Numbered from the stretch's first letter, positions 17,645-24,862 are shown. The stretch is DNA of 50,908 nt from Rodentibacter mrazii (GCF_001998825.1 NZ_MLHG01000044.1:1-50908), one strand, 5' to 3'. The notes: generated by a model from the sequence alone, not told the origin. Numbers and translations: made by a program.

Positions 17645-17854
17645 ATGATTAATATAAAAATGACATTTACAGTCGAAATTGGTGGTGAAACCGTTGTTCA
17701 GCATCAAATTGAAGAACAGGCAGAAAAACGCTCTTACTTCTCTCAAGAGCGTAAATTAACGAAAGAAATTGTAAATAGGATGAATGAGTTTCATTCTGAA
17801 AGATGGCTCGACGCAAGACCTTGGGGTAATTTTAAAACGGATAAAAATCTGTAA
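17645..17854 (+). CDS. Small paralogous protein 1
   Basis: 69 residues. It begins MINIKMTFTVEIGGETVVQHQ, two to three beta strands, then a charged helix (LTKEIVNRMNEF). It starts three bases after the GNHR gene. The pattern (short hydrophobic strand, (I/V)xGxxVV, then xx-E/I-V/A-I-x-x-(V/L)-x-x-(M/L)) recurs in the next two small plus-strand genes, so the three look like diverged tandem duplicates. Function unknown. Confidence 0.65.
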   Translation: MINIKMTFTVEIGGETVVQHQIEEQAEKRSYFSQERKLTKEIVNRMNEFHSERWLDARPWGNFKTDKNL

Positions 17855-17886
17855 GTGTTGTTGGTTACAAACGTGGAGGAGAGGCA

Positions 17887-18093
17887 ATGCAAAAAATTGA
17901 AATGCAATTTAAGGTTTTAGTTGATGGTAAAGAGATCATTTCACAATTGACATCTAAAGAAAAAGATACCTCAAAAGCAAATGTAATTTCTATCAATAAA
18001 AGGGAGATTGAATTTGCGATTGAGGTAATTAATAAAATGAAAGCATTTTACACTTACGATGATGTGTATGATTCTTTAAACTTGACAGAATAA
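17887..18093 (+). CDS. Small paralogous protein 2
   Basis: 68 residues, MQKIEMQFKVLVDGKEIISQL... followed by EIEFAIEVINKMKAF. It has the same two-part layout as its neighbours (KIEMQFKVLVDGKEI against NIKMTFTVEIGGETV and NIHFSISIDGKSVV). GGAGGAGAGG lies upstream of ATG 17887. Its 3' end overlaps the end of a convergent minus-strand frame by 40 bases. Confidence 0.65.
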   Translation: MQKIEMQFKVLVDGKEIISQLTSKEKDTSKANVISINKREIEFAIEVINKMKAFYTYDDVYDSLNLTE

Positions 18094-18269
18094 TGCGTTG
18101 AGTACATTTCTTGAATGTCCGAGGCATATTCGAATAACATAGCAAGACGCTTGTTTTTCATATTCTCGTAATTGATATTATTCAAGGTATCAACATCTAC
18201 AGGAGATATTAGTCGAGAAGCTAGCTCTAGTGCTTCTTTTAAAGTTAATTCTTCTTTACCTGTTGTCAT
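18054..18269 (-). CDS. Possible small protein, convergent with paralogue 2
   Basis: 71 residues (MTTGKEELTLKEALELASRL...), helical, start ATG 18269 with GGGAGA seven bases upstream, which is why I accept it. It is antisense to the last 40 bases of the plus-strand gene ending at 18093. It sits between tandem paralogues 2 and 3. No family recognised. Confidence 0.5.
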   Translation of the reverse strand: MTTGKEELTLKEALELASRLISPVDVDTLNNINYENMKNKRLAMLFEYASDIQEMYSTHYSVKFKESYTSS

Positions 18270-18441
18270 ATTGAATCTCCCATTTTTGTTGTGATGGATA
18301 AAAACGGAGACATCAATATACCACATAGCTAAATAAGCGACTCAAAATTCTCTTATTTATCAAGTGAATTTCCTCTTAAGTATTCTTCATAATATATGCA
18401 CAATCTCCATCAGTTCATTAATTACACAAGGGAACAATATT

Positions 18442-18633
18442 ATGGGAAAAGTGAATATCCATTTTAGTATCAGTATTGATGGAAAGTCGGTGGTTGACTC
18501 GTCAGTAGAGTACGAAAAAGTTAAATCTCCTTTCAATGAGAACGATGAGAAAAGATTAGCGATTGATGTGCTTAACCAATTAAATCAGCTTGAAACTCGA
18601 AATCATATCTATGCGGAAAACTGGGAAGAATAA
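18442..18633 (+). CDS. Small paralogous protein 3
   Basis: 63 residues, MGKVNIHFSISIDGKSVVDSS... then EKRLAIDVLNQLNQLE, the third member of the tandem set. The start is ATG 18442 with AAGGGAAC upstream; an in-frame ATG at 18364 lacks a ribosome site. SSB follows 22 bases later. Confidence 0.65.
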   Translation: MGKVNIHFSISIDGKSVVDSSVEYEKVKSPFNENDEKRLAIDVLNQLNQLETRNHIYAENWEE

Positions 18634-18655
18634 TATTTAAAAATAAGGAGTTATT

Positions 18656-19099
18656 ATGGCTGGAGTAAACAAAGTCATTATTGTGGGACACCTTGGAAAT
18701 GATCCCGAAATTCGTACGATGCCAAATGGAGAGGCCGTTGCCAATATTAGTGTCGCAACCAGTGAAAGTTGGACGGATAAAAATACCGGTGAACGTCGTG
18801 AATTAACAGAATGGCACCGTATTGTTTTCTATCGTCGTCAAGCCGAGATCTGTGGCGAATATTTAAAGAAGGGCTCACAAGTTTATGTAGAAGGTCGCTT
18901 ACGTACACGCAAATGGCAAGACCAAAATGGTCAAGATCGCTACACAACCGAAATTCAGGGTGATGTGATGCAGATGTTAGGTTCTCGTCCGCAAAATTCA
19001 AATTCAGCAGCAGGTCAACATCAACCTTCTCAACAACAGGCTCGTCAACCACAGCCAGAGCCTCCAATGGGTGGCTTTGATGATGATATTCCTTTTTGA
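18656..19099 (+). CDS. ssb: Single-stranded DNA-binding protein of the ICE
   Basis: 147 residues. The OB fold (residues 1-110) begins [20 protein letters not shown] and has [22 protein letters not shown] and [26 protein letters not shown] Gln/Pro/Ser-rich linker ends in the acidic tip DDDIPF that docks partner enzymes. AAGGAG lies upstream. Likely supports replication and transfer of the ICE along with DnaB-like helicase and TopB. Confidence 0.96.
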   Translation: MAGVNKVIIVGHLGNDPEIRTMPNGEAVANISVATSESWTDKNTGERRELTEWHRIVFYRRQAEICGEYLKKGSQVYVEGRLRTRKWQDQNGQDRYTTEIQGDVMQMLGSRPQNSNSAAGQHQPSQQQARQPQPEPPMGGFDDDIPF

Positions 19100-19129
19100 A
19101 TTACGTCATAATAATTGAGGTAAAACCCA

Positions 19130-19642
19130 GTGAAAAAAATAATTTTCGTTTTATCTGTGGCTGCAACATTAAGTGTAAGTGGTTGCGCGGAGCTAAATTC
19201 ATTGAATGATGCGGTAGGTAATGTAGCCGGTCAACTCAGTAGTGTACTAGGCGGAGGAAATAGTGCTAGCGGGGGATATTCTCGTGGTTCACGTGCTTAC
19301 CGCTATAATGTTGAGGACTCAATTGTTTCATCAAAAAATATTGATACTCTCTATGTTAAAGTTAAACGAAACTTTAAATTCTCTACGCGTGATGAAGCAT
19401 TAAGCGGATTATCCGGCTTTGAACGCCAACGCCATGCAGAATTGCTTGATGAGGAAGGTCATACGCATGAAGTGACACCGGGCGTTTATTACCACTTAAT
19501 TAATAGTTATACCGGTGGTCGAAAACTTGATGTCACATTATCAAAAGAAAGTGGGAAAGTTAGAATTTCTTGGGTTGCTTCCTCAAATGAAGCTGACTTT
19601 GGCCAGTTTATTAAACAAGAAATGCTTAAAACGGTTCGGTAA
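19130..19642 (+). CDS. ICE lipoprotein, hypothetical
   Basis: 170 residues. The signal peptide ends in the lipobox VSGC (Cys 19), followed by a Gly/Ser-rich linker and a conserved-looking globular domain (SIVSSKNIDTLYVKVKRNFKFSTRDEAL, ISWVASSNEADFGQF). Predicted outer-membrane lipoprotein. No family name recognised. Positioned between ssb and topB and closed by a strong terminator. Confidence 0.75.
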   Translation: MKKIIFVLSVAATLSVSGCAELNSLNDAVGNVAGQLSSVLGGGNSASGGYSRGSRAYRYNVEDSIVSSKNIDTLYVKVKRNFKFSTRDEALSGLSGFERQRHAELLDEEGHTHEVTPGVYYHLINSYTGGRKLDVTLSKESGKVRISWVASSNEADFGQFIKQEMLKTVR

Positions 19643-19689
19643 CAGAATAACAAAAGTATGGTGTAGGTAATAATTACCTCATTCTCCTT

Positions 19690-19717
19690 TGCCCCAACAA
19701 TGTTGGGGCTTTTTTTA
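19690..19717 (+). terminator. Strong intrinsic terminator
   Basis: GCCCCAACA (19691-19699) pairs with TGTTGGGGC (19701-19709), followed by a seven-T run. Confidence 0.93.
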
Positions 19718-19884
19718 TATTTCTAAATTTTAGCGACATGAGAAAGGAGAGTTATCAAAATTTGCCTCAAGTTGAAATGGGGGCGTTTTATCATTATTTA
19801 CTCTCAATTTAAAAAGAGTTCTGAATTGTGGTTTATTTTATTGCATTGAAAATATCTCTCAATAGTCAAATTGAGGAATGTTTT

Positions 19885-21924
19885 ATGAAACTATTTCTTT
19901 GTGAAAAGCCTTCTCAAGGTAATGATATTGCTAAAGTATTAGGGGCAACAAAGCGCAGTGAGGGTTGTTTATCAACACCGGATGGTCAATTGATTGTGAC
20001 CTGGGGAATTGGGCATTTGGTTGAGCAGTTTAATCCGGAACAATACGATCCCGCTTTTAAAAAATGGGCATTTGAAACCTTACCCATTATTCCGTCACAA
20101 TGGGGGCTTTCACCTAAAAAAGAAACGAAAAAACAGTACAATGTTGTGATGAAACTTATCAAGCAAGCACAATTGGTTGTGATTGCGACCGATATTGATA
20201 GAGAGGGTGAGACGATTGCCCGAGAGCTGCTTGATTTAGGGAAATTTCGTGGTCAAATAAAACGCCTTTGGTTGTCTGCATTAGATGATGCCAGTATTCG
20301 TAAAGCATTAGGGGCATTAAAGAATAACGAAGACACCTTACCGCTTTATTACGCGGGACTTGCTCGTAGCCGTGCAGATTGGCTTATCGGAATGAATTTT
20401 TCTCGCCTTTTTACACTACTCGCCCAACAAAAAGGTTACCAAGGTAAACCATTAAGTGTGGGGCGTGTACAAAGTCCTACATTGAGCTTAGTCGTTAATC
20501 GTGACCGTGAAATTAAAAATTTCATTCCAAAGCAGCACTTTACATTACAAGTCATTCTTTCTGAGGGTACGCAACCTTTTGCTACACAATATGTTATCCC
20601 TGAACAATATTGTGATGCGGATGGGCTTTGTTTATCTGCTCAAGTGATACAAGCTGCTAATCAACAAATTTGTCAGATCGGTCAAGCCAAAGTCGAGTCA
20701 GTTGAGACAAAACGGGAAAAACAAAGTGCACCACTTTTATTTGCACTAAGCGATTTACAATCTGAAGCAAATCGTCTTTATGGATTGGGAGCGCAACAAG
20801 TGCTTGATATTGCTCAATCACTTTATGAAACCCATAAAGCAACTACCTATCCGCGTACTGATTGTGGTTATTTGCCCGAATCACAGTTAGCGGAGGCTCC
20901 GAGGGTAATTCAGTGTCTCATTCAATCTGACAGCCGATTGCAGCCTCTTGCATCAAAACTTAATCTCAATCAGAAATCTCGAGCCTGGAACGACAAAAAA
21001 ATTACCGCTCACCACGGCATTATTCCGACTATGGTAAAAGCGGACATTAGTAAAATGTCGGAAGATGAGTTTAGGCTCTACGATTTGATTCGCCGTCGTT
21101 ATTTAGCTCAGTTCCTACCGGTTAGTGAAACCGATAAAACCCAAATTGTGTTGAAGTGCGGTCAACATGTGTTGGCTGCACGGGGGAATGTGTTGATTGC
21201 GCCCGGCTGGAAAATCTTATTTGGCAAAACGCTTGATGAAGAAGATGAATCTAAACAAGCGCTCCCGACATTAACGCAAGGACAAACTTGCCGGGTTGTT
21301 GATACGGAAATGAAAACCCAACAAACCACCCCGCCAAACCATTTCACTGAAGGGACATTACTCACCGCAATGAAAAATGCGGCTAGATTTGTTACGGATG
21401 AGAGATTAAAACAACGGTTACGTGAAACGGAAGGGCTTGGTACGGAGGCAACGCGGGCCGGAACAATTCAGGGGTTAATTGATAAGGGGTTTCTGAAAAA
21501 GAAAGGAAAGTCGCTCTTAGCAACGGAAGAAGCGATAACCTTAATTGATAATTTACCACAGACATTGAAAGATCCGGGGTTAACCGCACTTTGGGAGCAA
21601 GCCCTGAATCAGATTGCAGAAAGAAGCCTTTCACTTGATGTATTTATGCAAAAACAGGAAATTTTTGTGCGGCATTTAATGGATGATTGTATTAAAAAGG
21701 GAATTTCAATGGGAAATATTGAAATTCGTAAATGCCCTAAATGTGGTTCACCAATGGCAAAACGGAAAGGAAAAAATGGCGATTTTTGGGGATGTTCAGC
21801 CTACCCAAACTGCCAACATATTGAAAATATTGGTGCTAAAAAAGCGTCTAGGAAAGGGAAAAAAGCACCAAATAAAAGCGTAAACGAGCAAATATCTGAG
21901 CTACGGAATTTATTGAGCGAGTGA
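19885..21924 (+). CDS. topB: DNA topoisomerase III
   Basis: Type IA topoisomerase, 679 residues. The Toprim domain starts MKLFLCEKPSQGNDIAKVLG and has DIDREGETIARELLD. The catalytic tyrosine lies in TTYPRTDCGYLPE (about residue 322). A C-terminal four-cysteine zinc module (CPKCGSPM...GCSAYPNC, about 617-640) is followed by a Lys-rich tail. ICEs of this class carry their own TopB, probably for decatenation after replication or transfer. The start is ATG 19885 with GAGGAATG upstream; an extension to a GTG at 19828 was rejected. Confidence 0.95.
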   Translation: MKLFLCEKPSQGNDIAKVLGATKRSEGCLSTPDGQLIVTWGIGHLVEQFNPEQYDPAFKKWAFETLPIIPSQWGLSPKKETKKQYNVVMKLIKQAQLVVIATDIDREGETIARELLDLGKFRGQIKRLWLSALDDASIRKALGALKNNEDTLPLYYAGLARSRADWLIGMNFSRLFTLLAQQKGYQGKPLSVGRVQSPTLSLVVNRDREIKNFIPKQHFTLQVILSEGTQPFATQYVIPEQYCDADGLCLSAQVIQAANQQICQIGQAKVESVETKREKQSAPLLFALSDLQSEANRLYGLGAQQVLDIAQSLYETHKATTYPRTDCGYLPESQLAEAPRVIQCLIQSDSRLQPLASKLNLNQKSRAWNDKKITAHHGIIPTMVKADISKMSEDEFRLYDLIRRRYLAQFLPVSETDKTQIVLKCGQHVLAARGNVLIAPGWKILFGKTLDEEDESKQALPTLTQGQTCRVVDTEMKTQQTTPPNHFTEGTLLTAMKNAARFVTDERLKQRLRETEGLGTEATRAGTIQGLIDKGFLKKKGKSLLATEEAITLIDNLPQTLKDPGLTALWEQALNQIAERSLSLDVFMQKQEIFVRHLMDDCIKKGISMGNIEIRKCPKCGSPMAKRKGKNGDFWGCSAYPNCQHIENIGAKKASRKGKKAPNKSVNEQISELRNLLSE

Positions 21925-21960
21925 AAATAGTCAGTCTAAGTAAATAATGTTATACTAAAG

Positions 21961-22077
21961 CCTTCGTAAGACCGTTTGTGAATTGTCGGTGATCAATTCA
22001 CACCTAGCCAAAATGATTCCAGCACGCTGAAAGGAATTTCCTGCATTGATTAACGCACTTTGCGGGGTGTGCCACCT
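21961..22077 (+). ncRNA. Tandem-pseudoknot RNA element, copy C
   Basis: First pseudoknot: ACCG (21971-21974) with CGGT (21987-21990), enclosing GTGAATTG (21978-21985), which pairs with CAATTCAC (21994-22001). Then the conserved AGCCAAAAT. Second pseudoknot: ATTCC (22016-22020) with GGAAT (22033-22037), whose loop holds GCACGC (22022-22027) that pairs with GTGTGC (22067-22072). Between them is a hairpin CCTGCA/TGCGGG. It ends in GCCACCT like the other copies. No gene follows directly; it begins about 37 bases after topB. Confidence 0.75.
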
Positions 22078-22400
22078 AATTATCAGAGTGATGCGGGAGT
22101 AACGCCCTTATTTATTCACTCTCGACTATTCAACCTGTCAGTCATTGCGGATTTTTAAAGTGTATTGATAAGTATATTTTAGAAATTCGCAATGACTTGC
22201 TACTTTCTCTTTACCGGAGCCCACCGGTGAAACAATGGGTGCCCTTTGTGTCAGGATTGATGCCACAGGTATAACCGATTAATGGCCACAAGGTAATCGG
22301 ATAAGGCGAGAGATAAAAATCCGTATATGGTAACGAACGTATCAGTATTTTTATGAATCAAATTAGTTTGGCCTACTTAATTTTTATTTAGTTAATCTAT
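22078..22400 (+). other. Structured noncoding block
   Basis: No gene of convincing size. Visible inverted repeats: AGAGTGA (22085-22091) with TCACTCT near 22116-22122, enclosing GGG/CCC pairing; GTCATTGCG (22141-22149) with CGCAATGAC (22188-22196); ACCGG with CCGGT around 22213-22227; CCGATTA with TAATCGG around 22275-22300. Several successive stems suggest a long structured RNA continuing from copy C to the terminator at 22411, or a DNA site of the element. Confidence 0.55.
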
Positions 22401-22410
22401 AGTCAAAAAC

Positions 22411-22443
22411 ATAAGGTCACTCAGATTTCTGGGTGACCTTTTC
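22411..22443 (+). terminator. Strong terminator closing the noncoding block
   Basis: AAGGTCAC then CAG pairs with CTG then GTGACCTT around a four-base loop, followed by TTTTC. It separates the 22.0-22.4 kb noncoding transcript from the copy A element. Confidence 0.85.
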
Positions 22444-22530
22444 TTTTGCTTAAAATATCTCCAAGTACAATTTTTAGTTTTTGCTACGATTTGAATTTAA
22501 TTTGGATTTTAATAAGCTCAATTTCTTTAA

Positions 22531-22668
22531 GACGCTGTGTAAACAGCCCTTAAAAAGTTGCACGATTCTTGAAAAGCAACGCCTTACCTTTGAGTAAGTA
22601 GAATCATAGCCAAAATTTTTCCAGCACACTGAGAGGAAAATCTACGACTTATCGTAGGTGTGCCACCT
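22531..22668 (+). ncRNA. Tandem-pseudoknot RNA element, copy A
   Basis: Opening hairpin GCTGT/ACAGC. First pseudoknot: GTTGC (22557-22561) with GCAAC (22576-22580); the loop word GATTCT (22564-22569) pairs with AGAATC (22600-22605) past a hairpin CTTAC/GTAAG. Then AGCCAAAAT. Second pseudoknot: TTTTCC (22617-22622) with GGAAAA (22635-22640); the loop word GCACAC (22624-22629) pairs with GTGTGC (22658-22663) past a hairpin CTACG/CGTAG. It ends GCCACCT. It lies 52 bases before the first switch-type leader. Confidence 0.8.
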
Positions 22669-22719
22669 CAGACCACCCTTAACCTAAAATAAGATCATTT
22701 ATTCTAGGCTAATCAATTT

Positions 22720-22792
22720 AACCCTTGGCGGGAAACATTTTCCCGTGTTAGGTAAGAGTGTTTCTCCGCTTTTTTTACTTTGGAGAAACAAT
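22720..22792 (+). promoter_or_regulatory. Switch-type leader 1
   Basis: Hairpin CGGGAA/TTCCCG. Word GGGAAACA at 22730-22737, complement TGTTTCTCC at 22759-22767 followed by GC and a T run, and the ribosome site GGAGAAACA at 22782-22790, a perfect 9-bp match to the complement. The start codon follows at 22793. Confidence 0.75.
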
Positions 22793-22948
22793 ATGAAACT
22801 TATTTCATTACACCGTAAATTTATTTCTTTTGTGGAAAAAATTGCAGAAGAAGAACGTTCCATGGAAGTATTGCCTTATGTTCTAGTATTTTTAATGATT
22901 GTAACAATTATTGCAGCTTTTAAACTACTACTAATACTTGGGCATTAA
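22793..22948 (+). CDS. Small single-span membrane protein
   Basis: 51 residues: basic N-terminus (MKLISLHRKFISFVEKIAEEERS), then one membrane segment (VLPYVLVFLMIVTIIAAFKLLLIL). No family recognised. The start is ATG 22793, directly after the GGAGAAACA ribosome site of its leader. First of several small genes that share this leader type. Confidence 0.65.
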   Translation: MKLISLHRKFISFVEKIAEEERSMEVLPYVLVFLMIVTIIAAFKLLLILGH

Positions 22949-22969
22949 TCCATCGTCTTATTTAATTTA

Positions 22970-23050
22970 ACCCTAGCGGGAAACATTTTTCCCGTGGTGG
23001 GCAAGGATGTTTCTCCGCTTTTTTACATTTTTACAATTAGGAGAAACATT
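22970..23050 (+). promoter_or_regulatory. Switch-type leader 2 (DUF3577 gene)
   Basis: Hairpin CGGGAA/TTCCCG with flanking CCC/GGG. Word GGGAAACA (22978-22985), complement TGTTTCTCC (23008-23016) followed by a T run, ribosome site GGAGAAACA (23040-23048) perfectly complementary to it. I recall that a candidate structured RNA upstream of DUF3577 genes has been described; this may be an example, to be checked in Rfam. Confidence 0.75.
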
Positions 23051-23494
23051 ATGTCTACTCAAAACAATCAACAAGCAAAATATTTCAATCTTCATACTTC
23101 CGGTATTGGTTATCTTAGCGATATTCGCGAGATCAAACCGACAAAAGGGAAAAAAGGAGATTCATATTGGGCTTGTCGTATTGCTGCATTAGTTGGCCCT
23201 GCGGACTCAGCGGAATATCGTGTTTTTGATATGAATATTTCCGGGGAAGAAACCGTTCAGTTGATTAAACGCTGTCAAGAAGCTGTTGAGGCGAAGAAAA
23301 AAGTCTTGGTTTCATTTGTGATGGGGGATTTGCGATATGACACATTCACCTATTCCAAAGACAGTGAGTATCACAAAAAAGGGGATACGGGCATTTCACT
23401 GAAAGGACGACTCTTCCGAATCAACTTTATTAAAGTTGATGGAGAGTTGAAATATCAACTGGAAAAACGTCAAAGTGCAGAACAAGACAATTAA
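23051..23494 (+). CDS. DUF3577 / STY4534-like ICE protein
   Basis: 147 residues, recognised as the DUF3577 family commonly called STY4534-family ICE replication protein. N-terminus YFNLHTSGIGYLSDIREI, then GDSYWACRIAALVGP and YRVFDMNISGEE; looks beta-rich, compatible with an OB-like fold. Exact role not established. The start is ATG 23051 behind a switch-type leader; a longer frame to 22994 would run through the leader structure and was rejected. Followed by a terminator. Confidence 0.82.
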   Translation: MSTQNNQQAKYFNLHTSGIGYLSDIREIKPTKGKKGDSYWACRIAALVGPADSAEYRVFDMNISGEETVQLIKRCQEAVEAKKKVLVSFVMGDLRYDTFTYSKDSEYHKKGDTGISLKGRLFRINFIKVDGELKYQLEKRQSAEQDN

Positions 23495-23508
23495 TCCCAT
23501 AAACGACG

Positions 23509-23540
23509 AAGACCAACAATAATGTTGTTGGTCTTTCTTT
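23509..23540 (+). terminator. Terminator after DUF3577 gene
   Basis: AGACCAAC (23510-23517) pairs with GTTGGTCT (23527-23534), followed by TTCTTTTA. Confidence 0.82.
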
Positions 23541-23591
23541 TACTTTTTAACATGTGCTCAAATTTGACCGCACTTTTACCTTTCTTTTACA

Positions 23592-23661
23592 ACCCTAAAG
23601 GGAAATATGTTCCCTTTGGGCAGCGTATTTCCCTTCTTTTTTTACATCGAGGAGAAATACG
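23592..23661 (+). promoter_or_regulatory. Switch-type leader 3 (DUF3560 gene)
   Basis: Hairpin AAAGGGAA/TTCCCTTT flanked by CCC/GGG. Word GGGAAATA (23600-23607), complement GTATTTCCC (23625-23633) followed by TTC and a T run, ribosome site GGAGAAATAC (23651-23660), of which AAATAC matches the complement exactly. Confidence 0.75.
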
Positions 23662-24309
23662 ATGACAACTAATACTTATGCTAAGTTTGCCCCAAACGTC
23701 TTTGTTGCAAAATGCCCGGAACCCCATAAAAAGGGCGATATTATCGTTCTTACCAGCAGACATGGTAAAGAAGTTGAAGTAGAAGTTCACAATTTGGTTA
23801 AACAAAGTGCGGATCACTACTTTTATTCTTTTACCCGCTGCGATGGGATGGATAGCCAAAAACGTGCAGAGCAAAGAGCGCAACGCTATCAAGATGCTGC
23901 GCATAATGCGATGAAACGTAGCCATCAGTATTTTGAGGCAGCCCAGGAAGGACGGGAATTTTTGAGTATGGGAGAACCGATAAAAGTTGGTCACCATAGT
24001 GAAACGCGTCATCGGGCACTGCTTGATCGTAATCATCGACGGATGGAAAAATCCGTTGAGGAAATGAAAAAAGCGGAAAGTTACGATGACAAAATCGCAT
24101 ATTGGGAAAATCGGGCAGGAAAAATTGATTTATCTATGCCGGAAAGTCTTGAATTCTTCCAGTTTGAATTGGCAAAAGCCAAAGAAAAACATCAGGAATT
24201 GAAAGACAATCCCGAAAAACGTGCGCATCCTTTTTCGCTCACCTATGCTAAAAAAGCCGTGAATGAGCTTGAGAAAAAAGTAAAATTAGCGGAAGTACTT
24301 TGGGCATAA
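23662..24309 (+). CDS. DUF3560-family protein
   Basis: 215 residues. An N-terminal segment of about 55 residues (CPEPHKKGDIIVLTSRHGKEVEVEV...) precedes the DUF3560 domain, visible in RAEQRAQRYQDAA, GREFLSMGEPIKVGHHSETRHRALLDRNHRRM and AESYDDKIAYWENRAGKID. DUF3560 proteins are common on plasmids and ICEs; their function is unknown to me. The start is ATG 23662 after its own leader. Strongly charged and helical. Confidence 0.78.
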   Translation: MTTNTYAKFAPNVFVAKCPEPHKKGDIIVLTSRHGKEVEVEVHNLVKQSADHYFYSFTRCDGMDSQKRAEQRAQRYQDAAHNAMKRSHQYFEAAQEGREFLSMGEPIKVGHHSETRHRALLDRNHRRMEKSVEEMKKAESYDDKIAYWENRAGKIDLSMPESLEFFQFELAKAKEKHQELKDNPEKRAHPFSLTYAKKAVNELEKKVKLAEVLWA

Positions 24310-24319
24310 ACTTTATACT

Positions 24320-24349
24320 CAAGTGCGGTCAATTTTGACTGCACTTTTG
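24320..24349 (+). terminator. Uptake-signal hairpin terminator
   Basis: AAGTGCGGTCA (24321-24331) pairs with TGACTGCACTT (24336-24346, one mismatch), followed by TTTG. An uptake signal sequence within the ICE used as a terminator. Confidence 0.65.
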
Positions 24350-24419
24350 CCCAGTCCATAGGGGAAAACCGCCTCTATGGAGGGTTTTCCCTTTGATTTA
24401 TCATTTAGGGGAAAACACG
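24350..24419 (+). promoter_or_regulatory. Switch-type leader 4
   Basis: Hairpin TCCATAG.../CTATGGA flanked by CCC/GGG. Word GGGGAAAAC (24361-24369), complement GTTTTCCC (24384-24391), ribosome site GGGGAAAAC (24408-24416), an exact copy of the upstream word. Confidence 0.75.
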
Positions 24420-24845
24420 ATGAATACTTTACCTTATAGCCGTACGAATAGCACCAAATTTGGCATGCTTCCGCTGAATTTTATTCCGTCGTTTTATATG
24501 AACGCAATCAGTCCCGCCTTAACCGGTTGGGAAAATGTGCTTTATCAATACGATTGCAGTGTGGAAGATGAGGAAATTTGGGCATTAGTACGAGGCAGTG
24601 AAGCAATACCGCACTTTGGTAACCTTTATCAAAGCCTCGTTTTAAATCGTTTGGCGTCACTCTTTTTCGAGCTGACCGGGCTGGACGAAGACGATGTAAA
24701 CATATTCATTTTTATCAATGGTTTTGACACGCATTTTTGTATTAACGGTATGGCCGTTAATGATGAAAGTATGTTTCAAGATACGGTAAAAATGTTTAAA
24801 AAATTACAACGTCATAAACAACGAATGCAGAAAAAAATGCATTAA
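24420..24845 (+). CDS. Hypothetical ICE protein
   Basis: 141 residues, no family recognised. N-terminus MNTLPYSRTNSTKFGMLPLNFIPSFYMNAISPAL, acidic middle (QYDCSVEDEEIWALVRGSEAIPHFGNL), basic C-terminal tail (KLQRHKQRMQKKMH). Soluble. Start ATG 24420, set by the leader ribosome site. Confidence 0.65.
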   Translation: MNTLPYSRTNSTKFGMLPLNFIPSFYMNAISPALTGWENVLYQYDCSVEDEEIWALVRGSEAIPHFGNLYQSLVLNRLASLFFELTGLDEDDVNIFIFINGFDTHFCINGMAVNDESMFQDTVKMFKKLQRHKQRMQKKMH

Positions 24846-24862
24846 TACGTTTTACACCTTGC

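Noticed and set aside
18747-19067. Minus-strand 106-residue frame under ssb
   Set aside because: Antisense to the complete and conserved SSB; no ribosome site.
22141-22196. oriT (transfer origin)
   Set aside because: The 9-bp inverted repeat is suggestive, but no relaxase gene is adjacent and nothing shows a nick site, so I kept it only as part of the structured block.
23587-24100. Minus-strand frames under the DUF3560 gene
   Set aside because: Antisense to a recognised domain and to the leader 3 hairpin; no ribosome site.
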